Numbered from the stretch's first letter, positions 1-5,663 are shown. The stretch is DNA of 6,078 nt from Thermotogae bacterium (GCA_003643975.1 QNAR01000109.1:1-6078); one strand, 5' to 3'. Made by a program: numbers and translations. The notes: a model not told the origin generated them from the sequence alone.

Positions 1-27
1 CACACTGGTTCTTACCAGCCAAAACCT

Positions 28-92
28 GCTATGAACTGCTTGCGCAGTTGCTTTGAACTTCTAACGAAGTTGCCATGAACCGCTTCGCGGTT
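28..92. repeat. Three tandem 22-bp mini-hairpins with covarying stems
   Basis: Three units start with the same spacing: GAAC occurs at 33, 55 and 77, an exact 22-nt period. Each unit is a 6-bp perfect inverted repeat of the form AACNNC, loop of 3-4 nt, GNNGTT. The arms are AACTGC/GCAGTT (34-39/44-49), AACTTC/GAAGTT (56-61/66-71) and AACCGC/GCGGTT (78-83/87-92). Each unit is preceded by a linker matching GC[TC][AT]TG (28-33, 50-55, 72-77). The variable bases change on both arms together, so pairing is kept while sequence is not. A separate hairpin, CTGGT/ACCAG, lies at 5-18. No U-tract follows, so these are not intrinsic terminators. Function is unknown. Confidence 0.8.
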
Positions 93-118
93 GACTATAA
101 GACAGGGCTTGATGTTTT

Positions 119-373
119 CTCGTTACTTGGCTCTTGATCTCGCTTCTCGGACTCTCGGATTCTCGGCTCTTGATATTCTCGCAACTCGAATCTCGAATCA
201 CGCAACTCGTCTCTTTAGTTCTCGCAACTCGTAACTCGGTTCTTTAACTCATAACTCATAATTCATAACTCGGTTCTTTGGCTTTTTAGCTCTCGTAACT
301 CGAACATCGTAACTCGGCTCTTGATCTCGGATCTCGGATTCTCGGTTCTCGTACTCTCGGATTTTGTAACTCG
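119..373. repeat. Degenerate 7-8 bp CTCG repeat array
   Basis: By eye I count 22 copies of CTCG between 119 and 373. Spacing between neighbours is mostly 7 or 8 bp or about twice that (13-16). Typical units are (T)AACTCG, GATCTCG and GATTCTCGG. Longer exact direct repeats sit inside the array: GGCTCTTGATCTCG at 129-142 and 316-329 (its first 10 nt recur at 165-174), and CTCGGATTCTCGG at 154-166 and 333-345. A CTCG-free stretch at 239-268 instead carries ACTCATA/ATTCATA variants. There is no convincing open reading frame and no spacer structure of the CRISPR kind. The pattern suggests slippage and decay of a short tandem repeat; no function can be assigned. Confidence 0.8.
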
Positions 374-414
374 AGTTTTAGGTCTATCTTAGCTATATTT
401 GCTGCCTAAGCCTA

Positions 415-423
415 TGCTATAAT
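415..423 (+). promoter_or_regulatory. Extended -10 promoter element for the Nudix gene
   Basis: TGC followed directly by TATAAT (418-423) is a perfect extended -10 element. No good -35 hexamer is seen at 16-18 bp upstream. The predicted transcription start, about 430, falls on the ribosome binding site AGAGGTGG (429-436), so the 5' leader would be only about 11 nt. Confidence 0.6.
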
Positions 424-440
424 TAATTAGAGGTGGTTGA

Positions 441-914
441 ATGCTCCATAAAACACATCATGTTAGCGTCCGCGGAGTGGTTATCGAAAAAGGCAGAATC
501 CTGGTTGTTAAACACGCCCATAGCAACCGACCTCCCTTCTGGTGCTTTCCCGGTGGCCGGGTAGAAGACGATGATGAAACGTTAGCTCGGGCCCTTCAGC
601 GTGAAATGATTGAAGAAACAGGTTTGAAGGTTGAGGTAGGAAAAGTGGTTTACACACAAGAATTTGTGCAAGAAAAGCTTCTTGAGTTTTTCTTCCTTTG
701 CAAAATCAAAAGCGGAAAAGCAAAATTAGGAAAAGATCCTGACAACCCAGGTATCCCTATTTTGGTGGATATATCATGGGCTTCTCCTGAAGAGCTTCTT
801 TCAATGCCTGTGTTTCCACGGACTCTTGCACGCAAAATCTCCACCGGTGAAGTGCAACAGATAAATCACCAGGTGCTCTATACAAAAGAAGAGATTTCCA
901 ATCCCACGGACTAA
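441..914 (+). CDS. Nudix (MutT-type) hydrolase
   Basis: A 157-residue cytosolic Nudix hydrolase. These enzymes split nucleoside diphosphates linked to another group, using Mg2+ or Mn2+. The Nudix box runs from G39 to L62 and shows the catalytic core R54-E55, E58-E59 and G61. It has one extra residue between G39 and E46 compared with the usual G-x5-E spacing (three Asp at 43-45). The N-terminal beta strands (residues 8-25) and the F/W-rich stretch before the box are typical of the fold. The substrate cannot be read from the sequence: dNTP sanitation, ADP-ribose/nucleotide-sugar hydrolysis or mRNA 5'-pyrophosphate removal are all possible. The ATG start follows AGAGGTGG by 4 nt. The gene is the first of a likely operon with hpf, 44 nt downstream, and no terminator lies between them. 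Confidence 0.9.
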   Translation: MLHKTHHVSVRGVVIEKGRILVVKHAHSNRPPFWCFPGGRVEDDDETLARALQREMIEETGLKVEVGKVVYTQEFVQEKLLEFFFLCKIKSGKAKLGKDPDNPGIPILVDISWASPEELLSMPVFPRTLARKISTGEVQQINHQVLYTKEEISNPTD

Positions 915-944
915 ATAATGTGTTTATTGGGTTTAACACCTCAG

Positions 945-952
945 AAAGGAGG
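945..952 (+). promoter_or_regulatory. Strong Shine-Dalgarno deciding the hpf start
   Basis: AAAGGAGG lies 6 nt before ATG 959. It selects this start over the in-frame ATG at 920, which has no ribosome binding site and would add 13 non-conserved residues. Confidence 0.85.
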
Positions 953-958
953 GGTTTT

Positions 959-1495
959 ATGAAGTTCAACATCTACGCAAAGGAAATTACTGTTACTGAA
1001 TCAATGCGTGAGCATCTTGAAAAGAAACTCTCCAAAGTAAACAAAATCTTCGACGAGAACAGATTCATTTCAATGGATGTAAGGATATTAAAGGAAAGAG
1101 GGCAGTACAAATTAGAGTTAACAGCACATTTATCTGGAATTGTTGTGAGAGTTGAAGAAAAGGGCACTGATTTCTATCTTGCCGTCGATAAGTTAGCAGA
1201 TATTTTTGAAAAGCGCTTAAAGAGATTCAAAGAAAGAAAGTCTATAAAGCATAAATTAAGTGTGCGAGAGATAAGCGATTCGATTTCAGTATCTGAATAC
1301 GCGGAAGAAGAGGGTAGTATGATAACCAGAAGGAAACGCTTCTCCATTAAGCCAATGACTCTTGAAGAGGCGCTTCTTCAAATGGAAATGCTCGGACATA
1401 CGTTTTTTGTCTTCAGAAATGCTGAAAGTGGCGAAGTAAATGTCCTATACGCAAGAAAGAACGGCTCAGTTGGCCTTATTGAAATGTCAGAATGA
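959..1495 (+). CDS. hpf: Long-form ribosome hibernation promoting factor (HPF/RaiA family)
   Basis: A protein of 178 residues, the usual size for long HPF. Residues 1 to about 100 form the S30AE domain that binds the small ribosomal subunit in the mRNA/tRNA channel. The opening MKFNIYAKEITVTESMREHL and the alternating strand/helix layout fit this domain. After a charged, Ser/Glu-rich linker (about 100-120), residues 121-178 match the C-terminal dimerisation domain, with the signatures KPMTLEEALLQMEMLGHTFFVFRN-like and a closing YARKNGSVGLIE motif. In long HPFs this domain pairs two 70S ribosomes into inactive 100S dimers. The start was chosen from the excellent ribosome binding site. The gene probably shares the promoter upstream of the Nudix gene. 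A hairpin after the stop codon may set how much transcript reaches the RNase gene. Confidence 0.95.
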   Translation: MKFNIYAKEITVTESMREHLEKKLSKVNKIFDENRFISMDVRILKERGQYKLELTAHLSGIVVRVEEKGTDFYLAVDKLADIFEKRLKRFKERKSIKHKLSVREISDSISVSEYAEEEGSMITRRKRFSIKPMTLEEALLQMEMLGHTFFVFRNAESGEVNVLYARKNGSVGLIEMSE

Positions 1496-1498
1496 GTT

Positions 1499-1529
1499 TA
1501 ATGGACCGGGCTTTACGCCTGGTCCATTA
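1499..1529 (+). promoter_or_regulatory. Intercistronic hairpin between hpf and the RNase gene
   Basis: TAATGGACCGGGC (1499-1511) and GCCTGGTCCATTA (1517-1529) form a 13-bp stem with one G-U pair and a 5-nt loop, beginning 3 nt after the hpf stop. The right arm is followed by GTATTTCGG, not a run of T, so termination should be weak. It could be an attenuator, a 3'-end protecting stem for hpf mRNA, or a processing site. The ribosome binding site of the next gene begins 7 nt further on. Confidence 0.75.
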
Positions 1530-1536
1530 GTATTTC

Positions 1537-1553
1537 GGAGGTGAAGAAAGATA
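1537..1553 (+). promoter_or_regulatory. Shine-Dalgarno and probable AUA start of the RNase gene
   Basis: GGAGGTGA (1537-1544) is an excellent Shine-Dalgarno with 6 nt to codon ATA at 1551-1553. The reading frame is closed upstream by TGA at 1542-1544 and contains no ATG, GTG, TTG or CTG until ATG 1656. ATA is therefore the best placed start. Confidence 0.65.
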
Positions 1554-2966
1554 AAGAGAAATAGAACTCAGTCAATTATCTTCAGTTCTCTTGAAGATGA
1601 AGTTAGAATAGCGATTTTAGATAGCGGTTCCCTTGAAGAAGTATTTTTTGAAGAAATGGATAATGAAAGTTATACCGGAAATATTTATCTTGGAAAGGTC
1701 GAAAGCATCGTTCCCAGTCTTGAGGCCGCTTTTGTAAACATTGGGATTGGTAAAAACGCTTTCCTCCGTTTCAAGGATTCTCAGGGAAAGCAAACTCTTG
1801 AAAAAGGGAAAAAGATTTTGGTTCAGGTAAAGAAAGACCCAATTGGCTCCAAAGGGCCTCAGGTAACTTTGAAAGTTAGCATCCCAGGAAGAAGCCTCGT
1901 TTATATACCTTTCTCTAAACACATTGGGATATCTAAGAAGATAATCGAAAAAGATGAACGGGATAGGCTTATGAAAATCGCCAGAGAATCCTTAGAAGAA
2001 GGAGAAGGCGTAATTTTCAGAACAGCTGCTTACGGTGTTTCAGCTGAGACCATTCAGGAAGAGCTGGAGAGTCTCAGAACGTTATGGCAAAAAATCGAAC
2101 AGCAGTTTAAAAGAGGTAGAAAACCAAAATTGTTGTACGAAGAACCGAGCCTTGTGGAGTATATACTTAGAGAACGTCTAACGGAAAATACAAGAGAAAT
2201 CGTCGTGGATAACGAGTATCTCTGGCATGATGTAGTTCAAGGAATAAGCAAATTTAAAACGGGATTCAAACCTATCGTGAGATTTGTTGAGGAAGATGCC
2301 TTTTCTCACGAAGGAATCTATGAGATGTTAAAAGTTCTGTACACCAGGGTTGTTCACCTAAAAAGTGGCGGTAATATCATTATTGATAGAACAGAAGCAA
2401 TGACAGTTATAGATGTTAATTCCGCGAGTGACACTACTGGAAGCGACGTCGCCGAAACTTCTTTGAAGACAAACCTTGAAGCGGCATCTGAAATAGCCAG
2501 ACAGCTCAGGTTGAGAAATATAGGTGGAATCATTGTCATAGACTTCATCGATATGAAGTCTGACACAGCACGCAATGAAGTACTCAAGCGCTTAAGCGAG
2601 GAACTTAAGAAAGACAAGGCACGTTCATATATAATGGGATTCACCCGGCTGGGACTTCTTGAAATGACGCGAAAGCGCTCCACAGCTGCAATAGGGTCAA
2701 AAATCTACTCAAATTGTCCTGTTTGCAAGGGAATTGGCCTGATAGAAGCACCGAAAATAGTTTACCAAAGGCTATTAAAAGACCTGCAAAAAGGATTTAA
2801 AGACGAGAAAATCAAAGCAGCAGAGGTGGAAGTTTATCAAAATCTCTCGGGTATCCTTACCCCAGATGTTCAAAAAAACCTTTCAAAAAGCTTCAAACGA
2901 AATTTGAAATTCAGTTTTACCTGGCCAATACCAACCACTTATAATATCAAGTTCAGCAAGAAATGA
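1551..2966 (+). CDS. rng: Ribonuclease G/E family endoribonuclease
   Basis: Single-strand endoribonuclease of the RNase E/G family, acting in mRNA decay and rRNA processing. From ATA 1551 the protein has 471 residues, close to E. coli RNase G (489) and without the long RNase E scaffold tail. The S1 domain covers about 40-115 (TGNIYLGKV, PSLEAAFVNIG). R157-T158 match the 5'-monophosphate sensor pocket. The DNase I-like core carries the metal-binding aspartates D288 (IDVNSA) and D331 (VIDFIDM), and C389-P-V-C392 is the zinc-link. Spacings D288 to D331 (43) and D331 to C389 (58) equal those of E. coli RNase E (D303, D346, C404). Starting at ATG 1656 would remove the first 35 residues, including the N-terminal strand IIFSSLEDEVRIAILD that aligns with the family start. 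The non-canonical start is the odd feature. The gene follows hpf, separated by a hairpin. Confidence 0.93.
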   Translation: MKRNRTQSIIFSSLEDEVRIAILDSGSLEEVFFEEMDNESYTGNIYLGKVESIVPSLEAAFVNIGIGKNAFLRFKDSQGKQTLEKGKKILVQVKKDPIGSKGPQVTLKVSIPGRSLVYIPFSKHIGISKKIIEKDERDRLMKIARESLEEGEGVIFRTAAYGVSAETIQEELESLRTLWQKIEQQFKRGRKPKLLYEEPSLVEYILRERLTENTREIVVDNEYLWHDVVQGISKFKTGFKPIVRFVEEDAFSHEGIYEMLKVLYTRVVHLKSGGNIIIDRTEAMTVIDVNSASDTTGSDVAETSLKTNLEAASEIARQLRLRNIGGIIVIDFIDMKSDTARNEVLKRLSEELKKDKARSYIMGFTRLGLLEMTRKRSTAAIGSKIYSNCPVCKGIGLIEAPKIVYQRLLKDLQKGFKDEKIKAAEVEVYQNLSGILTPDVQKNLSKSFKRNLKFSFTWPIPTTYNIKFSKK

Positions 2967-2987
2967 AGCGAATTTAGTAACCAAAAG

Positions 2988-3023
2988 AGCTTTGAGTTTT
3001 CATCAATTTGGAAATTCAAAGCT
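2988..3023. terminator. Weak hairpin between convergent genes
   Basis: AGCTTTGAGTTT (2988-2999) and AAATTCAAAGCT (3012-3023) make a 12-bp stem with one G-U pair and a 12-nt loop. It lies 21 nt after the RNase stop and covers the last codons and stop of the minus-strand gene. Neither side has a proper U-tract (minus side CTTTTGG), so it would be a weak bidirectional terminator or a collision/stability element. Confidence 0.4.
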
Positions 3024-3633
3024 CCATTCCTTCAATTAAATCCCCAATGGATTTTAGCCAGTCAATTTTCCAGCCAAAAAGAGTTTTCTTGAGAAAATAA
3101 ATACGTGGGGTTTTAAGCTCTGAAACAATCTCATAGCCATTTCCCATGCTTTTGACAAGAACGGGATAATATCCATCCTGAATCGCTTTTTCGACTTCTG
3201 AAAGCTTTATTCCAGCTTCCTTCAAGTTTTCAGCTTCCAGTACATCATTGCCTTCAAGATATATTCTGTCACAAACTTTTCGTTCAGCTTCATTATAAAG
3301 AGTGATCAGTTCATGATTTACTTTATCAAGTTCGTTGGCATAAAATGGGATAAAGACGGAAGAGACCTTTTTTGGGTTATATAAAAGCTTTTTAACGTCG
3401 TTCAATAAAAAATTGCTCATTTTTTCATAACCTGAGAGGTTCAACTCATAGGTATTTATAAGAGATGTAAACTTGAAAGCATAACGTGATTCCGTAAAAT
3501 CTTTCACATATTGTTGATATTCCGAAAGAACTTCAACAGGTGTTTTACGAAATTCTCGAAACCATAATAAAAAGCACACAGCAAGTACAATGACAAAAGA
3601 TGTAATGGCCACGATTTTCAGCTTTTTAAGCAC
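3016..3633 (-). CDS. Unrecognised membrane-anchored protein, single N-terminal TM segment
   Basis: I do not recognise this family. The 205-residue product begins with a short Lys-rich cytoplasmic end (MLKKLK), then one hydrophobic segment at about 7-25 (IVAITSFVIVLAVCFLLWF) followed by R-E-F-R-K. This predicts a membrane anchor with a roughly 175-residue domain outside the cytoplasm. There is no lipobox and no clear signal peptidase site. The outer part mixes helices and strands; the ending strand with GWKIDW resembles the last strand of NTF2-like or secreted small alpha/beta domains, a weak hint only. The start is GTG at 3633, 4 nt after the Shine-Dalgarno GGGGGTG (3644-3638). It lies 45 nt downstream of the tRNA terminator on the same strand, and no separate promoter is obvious. 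Confidence 0.75.
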   Translation of the reverse strand: MLKKLKIVAITSFVIVLAVCFLLWFREFRKTPVEVLSEYQQYVKDFTESRYAFKFTSLINTYELNLSGYEKMSNFLLNDVKKLLYNPKKVSSVFIPFYANELDKVNHELITLYNEAERKVCDRIYLEGNDVLEAENLKEAGIKLSEVEKAIQDGYYPVLVKSMGNGYEIVSELKTPRIYFLKKTLFGWKIDWLKSIGDLIEGMEL

Positions 3634-3678
3634 AAAGCACCCCCATATAAAAGCTTTCAGCTAAACTAATGATAACAT

Positions 3679-3702
3679 AAAAAAAGAAGCCTTTCGGCTT
3701 CT
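3679..3702 (-). terminator. Intrinsic terminator of tRNA-Val
   Basis: On the minus strand, AGAAGCC (3702-3696), loop GAAA, GGCTTCT (3691-3685) forms a perfect 7-bp stem followed by six further T. It begins only 2 nt after the encoded CCA. It is a textbook rho-independent terminator. Confidence 0.93.
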
Positions 3703-3704
3703 CC

Positions 3705-3779
3705 TGGTGGGTGCGACAGGGATCGAACCTGTGACCTCTTCCGTGTGAAGGAAGCGCTCTCCCGCTGAGCTACGCACCC
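3705..3779 (-). tRNA. tRNA-Val, anticodon CAC
   Basis: The 75-nt cloverleaf is complete. The acceptor stem GGGTGCG/CGCACCC is perfect (7 bp). The D arm is GCTC-AGCGGGA-GAGC. The anticodon arm is CTTCC-TTCACAC-GGAAG, which puts CAC at positions 34-36 and reads the Val codon GUG. The T arm is ACAGG-TTCGATC-CCTGT. The discriminator is A and CCA is encoded (3707-3705). The D loop is short (7 nt) and the variable loop has 5 nt. The gene stands alone between its own promoter and terminator, and is co-oriented with the HD-GYP gene upstream and the membrane protein gene downstream. Confidence 0.97.
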
Positions 3780-3788
3780 ATCAGGAAG

Positions 3789-3817
3789 ATTTTAGCATTC
3801 CCTATGTTGCATGTCAA
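3789..3817 (-). promoter_or_regulatory. Consensus sigma-70 promoter of tRNA-Val
   Basis: On the minus strand: TTGACA (3817-3812), a 17-bp spacer, then TAAAAT (3794-3789) preceded by TGC. The expected start near 3782 leaves a 5' leader of only 2-4 nt before the mature tRNA end at 3779. Confidence 0.9.
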
Positions 3818-3858
3818 GGCTCATGGCGCTTACCTCTTTAATATCGATTGTGCAGTGT

Positions 3859-5427
3859 TTAAAACTTGAATCCTTCATTAAAAAGCTTTTCGCATGTTTT
3901 CACAACTTCACTGTCATATAGAATATTGCTCTTCTTTTCAATTTCTCTCAGTGCTTCGTCATAATTCATAGCTTTTCTGTAAGGCCTATCATGAGTCATT
4001 GCTTCCATAACATCGGCAACAGCAATGATTCTTGCTTCTTCTTCAATGCTCCTACCCTTTAGACCTTCCGGATAACCAGAACCATTTAGGCGTTCATGGT
4101 GATGAAGTATGGTTCGATCCACAGACCAGGGAAAATTAACACTATGAGTGATAGTATAACCAACTTCCGGATGATGCTTTATAATATTGAATTCTTTCGC
4201 ATTCAATTTACCAGATTTCAAAAGCACCGACTCCGGAACTTCTATCTTGCCAATATCATGAATATTCGCAGCAAACTCTATTGCCCTGACTTTTGTCGAT
4301 GGGAGACCGAGCTCTTTTGCAATTTCTTTGGAAAGTTTGGCAACTCGCTTTTGATGACCTATGGTATAAGGGTCTTTCTTTTCTACAAAAGAAGAGGTTA
4401 TTTCAGCAAGGTTTACGATCGACTGCTGGTAATTATCAGCGTGCATCTTTTCATCTTTGAGAAGCTCTTGCAGTTTTAAAGTAATCATCTTTGTTTTTTG
4501 ATGTGAAAGAGAGTTATTCAAAGCATATGCGACATATTTTGACAAAATCTCGAGAAAGGAAATTGCTGTGCGTGTGATAGCATTGACCTTACAGCATGCT
4601 GTCAAAATAACTCCTGTTGTAGATTCTTTTATCCTCAATGGGATAATAAGAATCGAACGTGCTTGAACTCCATTGGAAATGACTTCGTTAACCATTTTCC
4701 TTAACCCATCAGTTATCGTATCCGCTTTATCTTTTCTGAGGCAAAGGCTCAGATTGCAATCTGGAATATACACGATTTCACCCGTTCGCACAGAATATGC
4801 AAGTTCTCCTTCCTCTTTATAAAGAAAAATCGGTGGGATCTGAGCAGTATTAACTTCTTTTTGCTTTATCCATCCAGAAAGACAATGAAGTCCTTGAGAC
4901 TTAGAATCAACTACAAAAATAAATGTTGATTCACAACCAGATATTTTCTTCACATAGTGATGAACCGCTTTACAAAGCCTTTTCGTGTCCAAAGTCTTTA
5001 TAAGGCTTTCTGTTACCCCTTCAAAAAGGGGGCCTTGCCAGTTAGCCATATTTCCAGCAAATGGTTCAGTAGTACTTATAAAAACAAATTGAACATTTCT
5101 TCCCCCCAGTGTCATAAATCCCGTTGTTACAGAGCACTTGAAGCTGGTTCCTCTCATACTGGTGAATTCAACTTCAAAAGGTTCATAGCACCGCTCGGGG
5201 AACTCTATTGGTGTGCTTAAAAAATCTTTAAAATTCTTGTTTTCAATCTCAGCAAACTCTTCGGCGCCGATGGCTCTTAGCATACTATCACTTGCGGCGA
5301 CTATTTTTTCTTCGCAAACTCCAAAAACAGCATAAGGTAGCGCCTCAATAATTACTTTGAGAACCGAAAGCTCTTTGCCAGATGTTTGAGAAAGCTCTGA
5401 AGACACATAGAGATGTTCCCCAAGCAT
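3859..5427 (-). CDS. PAS-GAF-HD-GYP signalling protein (probable c-di-GMP phosphodiesterase)
   Basis: A 522-residue cytosolic sensor-effector with no membrane segment. Residues about 20-125 form a PAS-like domain and about 140-305 a GAF domain. A helical, Lys/Gln-rich linker (about 305-350) follows, then an HD-GYP domain (about 345-520). HD-GYP enzymes hydrolyse cyclic di-GMP to pGpG or GMP. Visible ligand candidates are H358, H390-D391 with K394 (HDIGK), H419, H443-H444-E445 and D472 (AVADVMEAM). The GYP signature is intact at G451-Y452-P453, with N448 in place of the common Asp (HHERLNGSGYP). Four residues before H358 is Tyr354, where the trinuclear enzyme PmGH has Glu, so a two-metal centre is more likely. 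The GAF domain holds six Cys (165, 182, 224, 229, 278, 279), a possible redox or metal sensing feature. ATG 5427 follows AAGGGGGG by 6 nt. No terminator separates it from the tRNA unit. Confidence 0.93.
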   Translation of the reverse strand: MLGEHLYVSSELSQTSGKELSVLKVIIEALPYAVFGVCEEKIVAASDSMLRAIGAEEFAEIENKNFKDFLSTPIEFPERCYEPFEVEFTSMRGTSFKCSVTTGFMTLGGRNVQFVFISTTEPFAGNMANWQGPLFEGVTESLIKTLDTKRLCKAVHHYVKKISGCESTFIFVVDSKSQGLHCLSGWIKQKEVNTAQIPPIFLYKEEGELAYSVRTGEIVYIPDCNLSLCLRKDKADTITDGLRKMVNEVISNGVQARSILIIPLRIKESTTGVILTACCKVNAITRTAISFLEILSKYVAYALNNSLSHQKTKMITLKLQELLKDEKMHADNYQQSIVNLAEITSSFVEKKDPYTIGHQKRVAKLSKEIAKELGLPSTKVRAIEFAANIHDIGKIEVPESVLLKSGKLNAKEFNIIKHHPEVGYTITHSVNFPWSVDRTILHHHERLNGSGYPEGLKGRSIEEEARIIAVADVMEAMTHDRPYRKAMNYDEALREIEKKSNILYDSEVVKTCEKLFNEGFKF

Positions 5428-5463
5428 ATATATCCCCCCTTAGCCTGCAAATGAATGATATTT

Positions 5464-5588
5464 CTTATAGCCACTGAATTGAATAAAAAGGGAAAGTATT
5501 TTGGGTTAAGAAATAAAAAAATACTTAAAAGGGTAACTGTTTAGAAAACAATGAAAATTATATAAAAGCCATCACAAAATGTTTTCAA
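5464..5588 (-). promoter_or_regulatory. Candidate promoters for the HD-GYP gene (weak)
   Basis: Two minus-strand possibilities exist. One is a TATAAG -10 (5469-5464) with no good -35. The other is an overlapping TATATA/TATAAT box (5564-5557) with TTGAAA (5588-5583) at 18-20 bp. Neither is strong; the true start is unresolved. Confidence 0.3.
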
Positions 5589-5637
5589 CAGCTACAAAAA
5601 CCAAAACAGTTATGAGTTAAATTGAACTTAAGATTTA

Positions 5638-5663
5638 ATCATAAGTATCCATTCACTTATGAT
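5638..5663. promoter_or_regulatory. Operator-like inverted repeat upstream of the -35
   Basis: ATCATAAGT and ACTTATGAT are perfect 9-bp arms around an 8-nt centre (26 bp in all). The site ends 22 bp upstream of the -35 hexamer at 5686, a usual place for an activator or upstream regulator dimer. Confidence 0.5.

Noticed and set aside
28..110. Tandem terminators of an upstream gene
   Set aside because: None of the hairpins is followed by a U-tract, and no gene end is visible at the left edge.
119..373. CRISPR array
   Set aside because: Units are 7-8 bp, degenerate, with no constant repeat of 23 bp or more and no unique spacers.
920..958. N-terminal extension of HPF from ATG 920
   Set aside because: No ribosome binding site; added residues do not fit the family; an excellent site precedes ATG 959.
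1541..1564. Seven-codon leader peptide (GTG to TAG) or +1 programmed frameshift into the RNase frame
   Set aside because: The GTG lies inside the Shine-Dalgarno itself and has no ribosome binding site of its own. A direct AUA start at ideal spacing is simpler, though a frameshift is not excluded.
2354..2683. Minus-strand 109-residue open frame
   Set aside because: Antisense to the RNase catalytic core; Ser/Leu-rich composition typical of a shadow frame.
3792..3824. Ten-codon minus-strand ORF with an AGAGGT site upstream of the tRNA
   Set aside because: It overlaps the consensus tRNA promoter and the tRNA transcript would start after it; most likely chance.
4096..4479. Plus-strand 127-residue open frame
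   Set aside because: Lies antisense inside the HD-GYP domain coding region, has no ribosome binding site and no recognisable domain.
4957..5220. Plus-strand 87-residue open frame
   Set aside because: Antisense shadow of the PAS/GAF coding region.
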